Notes under the pieces: generated by a model
Told to the model about the DNA's origin: nothing
Seen by the model: the letters and a program-made list of their open reading frames with translations, nothing else
Database searches by the model: none
Assembly (NCBI GenBank): GCA_021737445.1
Contig: JAIPDY010000103.1
Location: 1-10,393, forward strand
Length of the DNA: 10,393 bases
Origin: Desulfotignum sp.
GTDB taxonomy: Bacteria; Desulfobacterota; Desulfobacteria; Desulfobacterales; Desulfobacteraceae
Reading direction: 5' to 3'
Part shown: one piece after another, positions 1 to 7,073 of the stretch
Position numbering within the stretch: position 1 is the stretch's first letter
Layout: the number at the start of each line of letters is the position of its first letter
Position numbers and translations under genes: made by a program

Positions 1-1
1 C

Positions 2-979
2 GCGTTTGCCGCCATCTGCGGGTCCAATGCCGCCACCGCCGCCACCATGACCACCGTGGCCCTGCCCCAGATGACCAAGTATAAGTATGAACCCATGCTC
101 TCCACCGGCGCCATTGCCTGCGGCTCCACTTTAGGCGTGGTGATCCCGCCTTCGGTGGTGCTGATCATCATCGGGCTATCCACGGAACAGTCCATTGCCC
201 AGCTTTTTTACGGCGGACTGGGGGCCGGGATCATGCTGGCCCTGCTGTTGACCGCCACGGTGTGGGTGGTGTGCCACATCCATCCTTCCTGGGGCCCCAC
301 AGGCGAGGCCACCAGTTTAAAGGATAAAATCCGGTCTTTGGCCGGGGCCGTGGAGATGCTGGTGCTGTTCATGGTGGTGATGCTGGGGCTGTATTTCGGG
401 TTGTTCACCCCTACCGAAGCCGGGGCCATCGGCGCGTTTTTTGCCGTGGTGATCGGCGTGGTGCAAAAAAGCCTGTCCTGGGAGGATTTTTACAATGCCG
501 TGTTCGACACCCTGAAAATTTCGTGCATGGTGATCGTGATCATCACCGGTGCCATGATTTTCGGCCGGTTCCTGGCCATTACCCGGATACCCTTCAACAT
601 TGCCGACTGGGTGGTGGCCCTGCCGTTTTCCAAGGTCACGATCATGGCCATTATCTTTTTGATTTACATTGTCGGCGGTGCGGTGATGGATGCCCTTGCC
701 CTGTTGCTCATCACCATACCCATCTTTTTTCCCGTGGCCATGGAGCTGGGGTATGACCCCATCTGGTTCGGGGTGACCATCACCATTGTCACCACCCTGG
801 GGGCGGTGACCCCGCCGGTGGGTGCCACCACCTATGTGGTGGGGGGGATGGCCAAGGATGTACCCCTGGAGCGGGTGTTCCAGGGGGTGGCCTATTTTCT
901 GCCGGCTTATATCCTCTGCGTGATTTTGATGATGCTGTTCCCCCAGATTGTATTGTACCTGCCAGGTCTGTTAAAATGA
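2..979 (+). CDS. dctM: TRAP transporter large permease (DctM type), 5'-truncated by the window edge
   Basis: This is the membrane permease of a tripartite ATP-independent periplasmic (TRAP) transporter, which imports organic anions using a sodium or proton gradient and a periplasmic binding protein. The reading frame is already open at base 2, and the first residues (AFAAICGSNAATAATM) are typical internal DctM sequence, so the ATG at 47 is not the real start. About 325 residues are visible of a family usually near 425-430, so roughly the first 100 are missing. Long hydrophobic segments run throughout. Two half-repeat signatures are visible: GSTLGVVIPPS near the start and GAVTPPVGATTYVVGGMAKD near the end. 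The partner small permease (DctQ) and binding protein (DctP) would lie upstream, outside the window. Only 34 bases separate it from the hydroxylase genes, so cotranscription is likely and the hydroxylase substrate may be what it imports. The substrate cannot be told from the sequence. Family assignment is secure. Confidence 0.93.
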   Translation, partial: AFAAICGSNAATAATMTTVALPQMTKYKYEPMLSTGAIACGSTLGVVIPPSVVLIIIGLSTEQSIAQLFYGGLGAGIMLALLLTATVWVVCHIHPSWGPTGEATSLKDKIRSLAGAVEMLVLFMVVMLGLYFGLFTPTEAGAIGAFFAVVIGVVQKSLSWEDFYNAVFDTLKISCMVIVIITGAMIFGRFLAITRIPFNIADWVVALPFSKVTIMAIIFLIYIVGGAVMDALALLLITIPIFFPVAMELGYDPIWFGVTITIVTTLGAVTPPVGATTYVVGGMAKDVPLERVFQGVAYFLPAYILCVILMMLFPQIVLYLPGLLK

Positions 980-1013
980 CCCGGGCGGAAAGTTTTTAAA
1001 AGGAGAAAGACAC

Positions 1014-2033
1014 GTGCGGTTACCACAGTTTACATACCACAGCCCCGACACCCTGGAAGGGGTGCTGGCGCTCTTAGATGAACACCGGGACAATGCCGGG
1101 GTTCTGGCCGGGGGCACCGATCTTCTGGTGCGCATGAAACACCGGCTGGCCGGTCCGAAAGTCCTGGTGAGCCTCAAACACCTGGACAGCCTGTCATATA
1201 TCAAAGAAATGTCCGGGATGCTGTGCATCGGGGCAAAGACCCCCATCATAGATGTGATCCGGTCGGACAGGGTAAAGCAGCAGGCCCCGGCCCTGGTGCA
1301 GGCCTGTGAGCGCATCGGTGCGGTGTCCATCCAGCATTACCGGGGCACCATCGGCGGCAACATCCTTCAGGACAACCGGTGCATCCACTATAACCAGTCG
1401 CAGTTGCACAGGTCCGGCAGGCAGCCCTGCCACAAGGACGGGGGCAAGATTTGCTATGCCAGGGATGAGGCAGACCGGTGCAACTCCACCTGCCAGTCGG
1501 ACGGGGCAACCGCTCTCATGGCCATGGATGCGCACCTGGTCCTGAACAGCACCCGGGGTGAGCACCGGGTTGCTTTGGATGGTTTTTACACCACGGACGG
1601 GATCCATCCCTTTGACATGCAGCCGGATGAACTGCTGACCAAAATCGATATCCCCGTGGTACCGGGGGCAGTGTCCGCCTATCAGCGGCTTTCATACCGG
1701 TCCGCCATCGATTACCCCATTGTGTGTGCCGGCATCCGCCTGGTGCCGGACCAGAAAGATGCCGGCTGCATCGGGTCGGCCCGCATCGTGGTGGGGGCCA
1801 TGAGTCGGTCGCCTCTGTTTCTTGCCAAAGTGTCCCAGTCCCTGGCCGGGGTGCGGTTTGACGACAACACCGCCTTTGACAGAGCAGGAAAAGATGCCAT
1901 GAACGCTGCAGCCACATTTGCGGCCCACAATGCCGGGGCCGATCTGGCCTTTCGCCAGGCCATGGTGGAAAAGATGGTGGGCCGGGCCCTGGAACAGGCA
2001 GCAGCACAGGTATCCATGAAAATAGCGAGGTGA
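1014..2033 (+). CDS. FAD-binding subunit of a molybdenum hydroxylase, HcrB-like with extra [4Fe-4S] loop
   Basis: Medium subunit (339 aa) of a xanthine-dehydrogenase-family enzyme; it passes electrons between the FeS clusters and an external acceptor or donor through FAD. The FAD loops are visible as LAGGTDLLVRMK (31-42) and GTIGGN (111-116). Between the FAD domain halves sits an insertion with Cys123, Cys139, Cys147 and Cys156, spaced 16, 8 and 9. As I recall, this is the spacing of the four ligands of the extra [4Fe-4S] cluster in Thauera 4-hydroxybenzoyl-CoA reductase beta (HcrB), and the RCxxYNQS context also matches. Ordinary XDH medium subunits lack this insert. The start is GTG, chosen because AGGAG at 1001-1005 lies 8 bases upstream and the N-terminus (MRLPQFTYHSPDTLEG) is typical of the family. 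The stop overlaps the region just before the [2Fe-2S] gene. The physiological substrate is unknown; 4-hydroxybenzoyl-CoA is possible but not indicated by the neighbours. Confidence 0.9.
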   Translation: MRLPQFTYHSPDTLEGVLALLDEHRDNAGVLAGGTDLLVRMKHRLAGPKVLVSLKHLDSLSYIKEMSGMLCIGAKTPIIDVIRSDRVKQQAPALVQACERIGAVSIQHYRGTIGGNILQDNRCIHYNQSQLHRSGRQPCHKDGGKICYARDEADRCNSTCQSDGATALMAMDAHLVLNSTRGEHRVALDGFYTTDGIHPFDMQPDELLTKIDIPVVPGAVSAYQRLSYRSAIDYPIVCAGIRLVPDQKDAGCIGSARIVVGAMSRSPLFLAKVSQSLAGVRFDDNTAFDRAGKDAMNAAATFAAHNAGADLAFRQAMVEKMVGRALEQAAAQVSMKIAR

Positions 2034-2035
2034 CC

Positions 2036-2551
2036 ATGCAGACCATTGATATAACATTGACAGTAAACGACCACCAGCAGATCATTCCGGTAAAGCCCAA
2101 TGACACCCTGCTGGAAGTGGTGCGCGATTACCTGGACCTGACCGGGTCCAAGGAGGGCTGCGGGGAAGGGGTGTGCGGCTCCTGCACCGTTATTTTGGAC
2201 GGGCACCCGGTGCGGGCATGCCTGACCCTGGCCCTGGAAGCAAACGGATCTGCCGTAACCACGGTGGAGGGCCTGGCCGACGGCGACACATTGACACTGC
2301 TGCAGCAGTCTTTTATCGACCATGGTGCGGTGCAGTGCGGGTTCTGTACGCCGGGCATGCTCATGTCCGCCAAGGCACTGCTGGATGAAGATTCTTCCCC
2401 GGACCGGCAGAAGATACGCCAGGCCCTGTCCGGCAACATCTGCAGGTGTACCGGATATGCCAAGATCGTGGATGCTGTGGAACATGCGGCCCGGCCCGAA
2501 CCCGGATGCCCGGACTGTCATACCAAAGAAACAGGAGGGGACCATGACTGA
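2036..2551 (+). CDS. [2Fe-2S] subunit of the molybdenum hydroxylase
   Basis: Small electron-transfer subunit (171 aa, family usually 150-170). The N-terminal plant-ferredoxin-type domain has Cys42, Cys47, Cys50 and Cys62 (GCGEGVCGSCTV, then RAC). The C-terminal helical domain has Cys101 and Cys104 (QCGFCTPGM) and Cys136 and Cys138 (NICRCTGY). All eight ligands for the two [2Fe-2S] clusters are therefore present. It relays electrons between the molybdopterin site and the FAD subunit. I chose the ATG at 2036, which has AGG 5 bases upstream; a GTG at 2030 in the same frame would add two residues and overlap the previous stop. The end overlaps the molybdopterin gene by 8 bases, indicating translational coupling. 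The last ~20 residues (GCPDCHTKETGGDHD) add a CxxC beyond the usual domain end, probably a tail of no known role. Confidence 0.94.
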   Translation: MQTIDITLTVNDHQQIIPVKPNDTLLEVVRDYLDLTGSKEGCGEGVCGSCTVILDGHPVRACLTLALEANGSAVTTVEGLADGDTLTLLQQSFIDHGAVQCGFCTPGMLMSAKALLDEDSSPDRQKIRQALSGNICRCTGYAKIVDAVEHAARPEPGCPDCHTKETGGDHD

Positions 2552-4826
2552 TTACACCCTGATAGGAAAACGGATGCCCCGGATGGATTCCCGGGCCAAG
2601 GTCATGGGAAAGGCCCTGTACACGGCTGATCTCAAACTGCCGGGCATGCTGGTGGGCAAAATCCTGCGCAGCCCCCATGCCCATGCAAAAATTGTGGGTA
2701 TCGACACATCCAAAGCACTGGCCCTGCCAGGGGTCAAGGCCGTGGTCACGGGCGCGGACACCGAAGGGGTCAAATGGGGGGTGTTTGCCTATACAAGGGA
2801 CCAGCAGTTCATCCAGACCGAAAAGGTGCGGTACATCGGCGATGAGGTGGCCGGCGTGGCTGCCGTGGATGAGGAAACCGCCTTGGCGGCCCTGGATTTC
2901 ATCCATGTGGAATACGAGGTGCTGCCTGCGGTGTTCGACCCCATGACCGCCATGACCACGGATGCGGAACCTATCCACGCGGAGTTCCCCAACAACATCA
3001 ACATCCATGTCAACATCGATACCGGATCCGTGGATGAGAATTTCAAAAAAGCGTACTACATCCGGGAAGACACCTTTACCGCGCCCGAGGAATCCTATTT
3101 TCACGGCGAGCCCTATGCTGTGGCAGCCCGGTTTGATTATGATGACTGCCTGGAGATCTGGATGCCCAACGGCGGGCCCCACATGAAATCCAAGCCGTTG
3201 TCCAATGCCTTCAAGATTCCCCTGCACAAGGTCAAGGTGAAAAAGATCACCATCGGCGGGGCCTTTGGCGGCCGGTCCGAGATCTGTCCGGCGGATTACA
3301 TCTGCGCCCTGTTGGCCAAAAAGACCGGTCGTCCGGTAAAAATCGTGTTCACCAGAGAGGAGAACACCATTGGAACCCGCCAGGGCCATGCCATGATCAC
3401 CACCCACAAGACCGGGGTGGACAAGGAAGGCCGGGTTCTGGCCCGGGAAACCACCTGCTACATGGACGGCGGGGCCTACTCCTCCACCGGCCCCATTGCC
3501 ACATCCGTGCCGTTTTTGTCCATGGAACAGGCCTACCGCATGGAATCTGTGCGGTACAACGGGTACCGGATCTACACCAACAAGCCCATCCGGGGCATGA
3601 TCCGGGTCCACGGCCGGGGGTTTGCCTGCGGCCTGGACACCCAGCTGGACATGATCGCCCAACACTTAGGCATCGATCCTGTGGAGATGCGCCTGAGAAA
3701 CTCCCGGCAGCCGGGGGAGTTTACCAGCACCGGCTCCCAGGTATGGTCCTGTGCCATGGACGAGACCATAAAAAAGGCGGCAGCCGCTGCCAACTGGCAG
3801 GATAAATTTGGTAAACTGCCGCCGTTCCACGGCATCGGCATCGGCACCAACTCGGTGCAGACAGGCTTTCCCATGGGGATCCGGGGCGGGTCCCAGTCCT
3901 TTGTCAAGTTCAATGAGGACGGGGAGGCAACGGTGATGTCCGGGGTGGTGGACAACGGCCAGGGCAATGAAAACATGCTGGTGCAGATCGCGGCCGAAGA
4001 GCTGGGGCTTTTGCCGGAAGATATCCACCTGGTGTCTGCGGACACGGAAACCACCTCCTCGGATCCGGGTTCCTATTCCCAGGTGTCCACCTTTGTGGGG
4101 GGCCAGGCAGTGAAGAATGCGGCTGCCAACTGCCGGCAAAAACTGTTTGATGTGGCGGCAAAAATTTTGAAGGCCGACCCGGGCAAACTCACCGCCAAAA
4201 ACCGGATGATTTATGTGACCGATGACCCAAAAAAGGCGGTGTCCATCAAAAAGACCGTGCGGGTGGCCCTGCTCAATTTCACCTCGGTGAATGCGGAAGG
4301 CGGGTACTGGCCCAGGGTGGACATGAAGCGGGAATGGGTGTCCAACCCCTACGGCCAGATGTGTGAGGCGTTTTCCTTCGGCACCACCATCATCGAGGTG
4401 AAGGTGGACCCGGACACCGGCCAGGTGACCGTGCTCAATGCCGTGGCCTGCCAGGATGTGGGAAAGGCGTTGAATCCTTTGGTGCTGGAAGGGCAGTTTG
4501 AGGGCTCCGTGGCCATGGGCGGGCAGGGGGGCATGCTTACCGAATACCATGATTGGCAAGAGGGGCGGTGCCTGAACCCCACCATGCTGGAGTACAAGGT
4601 GCCCCTGGCCTGTGACATGCCGGAGATCACCGGTATCATCGTGGAATCGGTGGATCCCAGGGGGCCGTACGGTGCCAAGGAGGCGGGCATGTCCATTGCC
4701 ATGTCTGCGGCCCAGGCTTATGCCGGGGCGGTTTCCAATGCCATCGGGGTGTATATGGACAGTTTTCCGTTGACGCCGGACAAGATTGTGGCGGCCATCC
4801 GAGAGAAGCGGCAGGCGGGAAAGTGA
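2544..4826 (+). CDS. Molybdopterin-binding catalytic subunit of a xanthine-dehydrogenase-family hydroxylase
   Basis: Large catalytic subunit (760 aa; HcrA-type subunits are about 770) that binds the molybdenum pterin cofactor and substrate. The N-terminal aldehyde-oxidase 'a/b hammerhead' domain covers roughly residues 15-135 (DSRAKVMGKALYTADL at 15-30). The Mo-binding domain follows. GGAFGGR (238-244) corresponds to the GGxFGGK loop, IRVHG (353-357) to the family's arginine loop, and DNGQGNE (470-476) to the pterin-contacting GQG loop. YGAKEAGMS (709-717) holds the probable catalytic glutamate, Glu713. No in-frame TGA is present, so there is no selenocysteine. The ATG at 2544 was chosen because AGGAGGGG (2533-2540) precedes it and the N-terminus matches the family; the longer open frame upstream is a shadow of the [2Fe-2S] gene. 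It overlaps YqeB by 4 bases. The enzyme could hydroxylate an N-heterocycle or aldehyde, or act reductively like 4-hydroxybenzoyl-CoA reductase; the sequence does not decide. Confidence 0.93.
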   Translation: MTDYTLIGKRMPRMDSRAKVMGKALYTADLKLPGMLVGKILRSPHAHAKIVGIDTSKALALPGVKAVVTGADTEGVKWGVFAYTRDQQFIQTEKVRYIGDEVAGVAAVDEETALAALDFIHVEYEVLPAVFDPMTAMTTDAEPIHAEFPNNINIHVNIDTGSVDENFKKAYYIREDTFTAPEESYFHGEPYAVAARFDYDDCLEIWMPNGGPHMKSKPLSNAFKIPLHKVKVKKITIGGAFGGRSEICPADYICALLAKKTGRPVKIVFTREENTIGTRQGHAMITTHKTGVDKEGRVLARETTCYMDGGAYSSTGPIATSVPFLSMEQAYRMESVRYNGYRIYTNKPIRGMIRVHGRGFACGLDTQLDMIAQHLGIDPVEMRLRNSRQPGEFTSTGSQVWSCAMDETIKKAAAAANWQDKFGKLPPFHGIGIGTNSVQTGFPMGIRGGSQSFVKFNEDGEATVMSGVVDNGQGNENMLVQIAAEELGLLPEDIHLVSADTETTSSDPGSYSQVSTFVGGQAVKNAAANCRQKLFDVAAKILKADPGKLTAKNRMIYVTDDPKKAVSIKKTVRVALLNFTSVNAEGGYWPRVDMKREWVSNPYGQMCEAFSFGTTIIEVKVDPDTGQVTVLNAVACQDVGKALNPLVLEGQFEGSVAMGGQGGMLTEYHDWQEGRCLNPTMLEYKVPLACDMPEITGIIVESVDPRGPYGAKEAGMSIAMSAAQAYAGAVSNAIGVYMDSFPLTPDKIVAAIREKRQAGK

Positions 4827-5647
4827 CCGGTCGGGATCATGTACCATCTCTCAAAAATCTGGTCATCGTGATCAAGGGGGGCGGGGAGATGGCCACCGGG
4901 CTGGCCTGCCGGCTGTTCAATGCCAATTTTCGGCATCTGGTGATGTTGGAAACAGACATGCCCATGGCGGTGCGGCGGTGTGTGAGCTTTTGTGAGGTGG
5001 TTTATGACGGCGCCATCACGGTGGAAGGGATCACCGCCCGCAAGGCGGGTGACCTTTCCGAAATTTCCCGGATCTGGGATGTTGGGGAAATTCCGTTACT
5101 GGTGGACCCGGGCTGGGCCGTGATTCCGGATCTTGCCCCCCATGTGGTGGTCGATGCCATTATTGCCAAGAAAAATCTGGGCACGGATATGGGGGAAGCC
5201 CCCCTGGTCATCGGGCTGGGGCCGGGTTTTTGTGCCGGAGAGGATGTGCATTGTGTCATTGAGACCAACCGGGGCCATGACCTGGGCCGGATAATTGGTA
5301 AAGGGCCGGCCCAGGCAGATACCGGCGTTCCCGGCACCATCTGCGGGGTGTCCGGGGAACGGGTTTTGCGGGCTCCCTGTGACGGTTTGTTTGACGCGGT
5401 CTGTGCCATCGGGGACCTGGTGACAAAGGGCCAGGTCCTGGGGCATGTGGGCAAAATGCCGGTGACAGCAAAGATTGACGGCATGATCCGGGGCCTGATC
5501 CGGAACCGCACCCGGGTGCCGGCAGGATGCAAGATCGGGGATATCGATCCCCGGGGGGATGCAGCGGTTTATGACACCATTTCAGAAAAAGCCAGGGCTG
5601 TGGGCGGCGCAGTGCTGGAGGCCATATTGAACCAATACAACCGTTGA
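4823..5647 (+). CDS. yqeB: YqeB/EF2563-family selenium-dependent molybdenum hydroxylase accessory protein
   Basis: Predicted cytosolic maturation factor (274 aa, the family's usual length) for selenium-dependent molybdenum hydroxylases, in which selenium is thought to be inserted as a labile Mo ligand rather than as selenocysteine. The N-terminus has a Rossmann-like glycine loop (VIKGGGEMATG, 16-26) followed by an acidic residue in VMLETDMP. Further family stretches are LVDPGWAVIPDLAPHVVVDAIIAK in the middle (roughly 93-116; two overlapping parts LVDPGW and VVVDAIIAK are the clearest) and GLGPGFCAGEDVHCVIET further on. The C-terminal part has a biotinyl-lipoyl-like turn (GDLVTKGQVLGHVGKMPV). 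The start is GTG at 4823, overlapping the TGA of the preceding gene, with only a weak upstream GGGAAA; no better in-frame start lies before the glycine loop. Its coupling to the large subunit implies that this hydroxylase is its client. SelD and YqeC partners are not in the window. Confidence 0.88.
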   Translation: MTGRDHVPSLKNLVIVIKGGGEMATGLACRLFNANFRHLVMLETDMPMAVRRCVSFCEVVYDGAITVEGITARKAGDLSEISRIWDVGEIPLLVDPGWAVIPDLAPHVVVDAIIAKKNLGTDMGEAPLVIGLGPGFCAGEDVHCVIETNRGHDLGRIIGKGPAQADTGVPGTICGVSGERVLRAPCDGLFDAVCAIGDLVTKGQVLGHVGKMPVTAKIDGMIRGLIRNRTRVPAGCKIGDIDPRGDAAVYDTISEKARAVGGAVLEAILNQYNR

Positions 5648-5772
5648 TTGCAACTTGTACTCACAATCATGGCCTGAGAGACCACAACAAATGATGAAGT
5701 TTAAGAAGTCAGGTATTAGCTTAACACGTAACACTGTCATATAAAAATTAGACTATTTCAGGAAAATTCATT
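5648..5772. other. AT-rich intergenic gap between the hydroxylase block and the thiolase gene
   Basis: These 125 bases are clearly more AT-rich than the coding DNA on either side and contain no plausible gene. They separate the YqeB stop from the thiolase ATG, whereas the four preceding genes overlap or nearly touch. The gap therefore probably marks a new transcription start or a regulatory site. No strong rho-independent terminator is visible in it. Confidence 0.6.
5721..5748 (+). promoter_or_regulatory. Weak candidate sigma70-type promoter upstream of the thiolase gene
   Basis: TTAACA at 5721-5726 resembles a -35 box (5 of 6 to TTGACA). AAAAAT at 5743-5748 is a poor -10 box (4 of 6 to TATAAT) at a spacing of 16. 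TATAAA at 5740-5745 fits -10 better but is only 13 bases from the -35. The ribosome binding site CAGGAAAA at 5759-5766 then precedes the ATG at 5773. The position in the only long gap of the cluster supports a promoter here, but the exact boxes are guesswork. Confidence 0.25.
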
Positions 5773-6960
5773 ATGTTGACCCAAGCGTTCATTCCATACA
5801 AAGGCTATTACGCCTCACCGTTTGCCAGGTGGCAGGGCAGCTTTGCCAACCAGCATGCCATTGCGCTGGGGGCGGCCACGGCCAGGACCTGGCTGGCCTC
5901 CAGGAACATTGGTCCGGAAAATTTCGACTACCTGATCCTGGGGGCCACGGTGGGACAGCCCCATATTTTTTACGGCGGTCCCTGGGCCGCGGCATTGCTG
6001 GGGGCGGATACCATCTCCGGTGCCTGGCTGTCCCAGGCCTGCTCCACCTCCACCACCGCCGTGTTCCAGGCGGCCATGGGGATAGAAACCGGGTGTTATG
6101 CCTGTGTGTTCACCCTGATGACGGACCGGTGCTCCAACGGGCCCCACACGGTCTGGCCCAATCCCAACGGCCCCGGCGGCCAGGTGATTAGTGAAAACTG
6201 GGTCATGGACCAGTTCAACCATGACCCCTGGGCCAAAAATGCCATGATCCAGACCGCTGAAAATGTGGCAAAGGAAGCCGGCATCACCAGAGAACAGTGC
6301 GACGAGGTGGCCCTGATGCGGTATGCCCAGTACCAGGATGCCCTGGCCCATGACCGGGCATTTCAGAAACAGTACATGTTTCCGGTGACCCTGCAGATAT
6401 CCAAAAAGAAAACCATGACCGTGGAAGCAGATGAAGGCATCATGCCCACCACACAGGATGGACTGGAACGGCTCAAACCGGTTTTGCCGGACGGGGCCCA
6501 CACCTTCGGGTCCCAGACCCATCCGGCCGACGGCAGTTGCGGACTGATCGTGGCCACAAAAGAGCAGGCAGCCCGAATGAGCCATAACCCGGACCTGGAT
6601 GCCCGGGTGGTGTCCTATGGATATGCCCGGGCCAAAAAGGGGTTCATGGCCATGGCGGTGGTACCGGCCGCCCGGATGGCCCTGGAAAAGGCGAGCATAA
6701 AGATTGAAGATGTGGCGGTGATCAAGACCCACAACCCGTTTGCGGCCAATGATATTTTTATGGCAGACCAGATGGGAATCAGGCTTTCCGCCATGAATAA
6801 CTATGGGTCATCCCTGGTGTTCGGCCATCCCCAGGCTCCCACAGCCGGGCGCCTGATCATTGAAGGCATCGAAGAGCTGGCTGCCAAAGGCGGGGGATAC
6901 CTTTTGTTCACCGGCTGTGCCGCCGGCGATACCGGTGCGGCCCTGGTACTCAAAATATAA
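5773..6960 (+). CDS. Thiolase-family protein (acetyl-CoA acetyltransferase-like)
   Basis: Thiolase-fold enzyme (395 aa, the normal length for a single-chain thiolase). Thiolases cleave 3-ketoacyl-CoA with CoA, or condense two acyl-CoAs. Catalytic positions are all identifiable: nucleophile Cys90 in SQACSTSTTAV, Asn321 in the NPFAANDIF block (equivalent to NEAFA), His352 in FGHPQAPTAGR (equivalent to GHPxGxxGAR) and the second cysteine Cys382 in TGCAAGDTGAALVL. The loops differ from textbook thiolases: NNYGSS replaces NxNGG, and GCAAGDTG replaces CxGGGxG. This places it in a divergent subgroup whose acyl substrate I cannot name. The ATG at 5773 has CAGGAAAA 6-12 bases upstream and starts directly at the family N-terminus. 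It opens the second part of the cluster, followed at 113 bases by the saccharopine-dehydrogenase-like gene. No DUF35-type partner is present, which argues against the SCP-x lipid-transfer type. Confidence 0.85.
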   Translation: MLTQAFIPYKGYYASPFARWQGSFANQHAIALGAATARTWLASRNIGPENFDYLILGATVGQPHIFYGGPWAAALLGADTISGAWLSQACSTSTTAVFQAAMGIETGCYACVFTLMTDRCSNGPHTVWPNPNGPGGQVISENWVMDQFNHDPWAKNAMIQTAENVAKEAGITREQCDEVALMRYAQYQDALAHDRAFQKQYMFPVTLQISKKKTMTVEADEGIMPTTQDGLERLKPVLPDGAHTFGSQTHPADGSCGLIVATKEQAARMSHNPDLDARVVSYGYARAKKGFMAMAVVPAARMALEKASIKIEDVAVIKTHNPFAANDIFMADQMGIRLSAMNNYGSSLVFGHPQAPTAGRLIIEGIEELAAKGGGYLLFTGCAAGDTGAALVLKI

Positions 6961-6999
6961 CCATATGGGGCCCCGGGCGGGAACAATCGGGATCAGATT

Positions 7000-7030
7000 C
7001 GGCTTGTTTGGATGGAAAACCAATAAGCCG
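7000..7030 (+). other. Imperfect stem-loop in the thiolase to dehydrogenase gap
   Basis: CGGCTT (7000-7005) pairs with AAGCCG (7025-7030), and an inner TTGG (7008-7011) pairs with CCAA (7020-7023), leaving an 8-base loop. There is no T-tract, so it is not an ordinary terminator; it could be an RNA processing or stabilising structure, or chance in GC-rich DNA. The rest of the 113-base gap (6961-7073) is GC-rich and shows no gene. Confidence 0.25.
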
Positions 7031-7073
7031 GGCCGGACCCCACCGCGCCGGGCCCAAACGAGGAGGAGATTAC

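Noticed and set aside
2322..2543. Upstream in-frame extension of the molybdopterin subunit by 74 codons
   Set aside because: It overlaps the conserved C-terminal [2Fe-2S] domain of the preceding gene, and a strong ribosome binding site sits right before the ATG at 2544.
2361..4847. Long minus-strand open frames (434 and 393 codons) opposite the molybdopterin subunit
   Set aside because: They are His/Gly/Pro-rich shadows produced by the GC-rich third-position bias of the real gene and show no recognisable domain.
4823..5647. XdhC/CoxI-type maturation factor as the identity of the gene after the large subunit
   Set aside because: The VIKGGGEMATG start and the overall pattern match YqeB/EF2563 instead of the XdhC family.
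6965..6972. GGGGCCCC palindrome after the thiolase stop as a terminator
   Set aside because: It has no loop and no T-tract, and such short palindromes are expected in GC-rich DNA.
7008..7073. Upstream in-frame extension of the saccharopine-DH-like protein by 22 codons
   Set aside because: The ATG at 7074 has AGGAGGAG at good spacing and begins just before the first Rossmann strand; the extra residues look non-coding.
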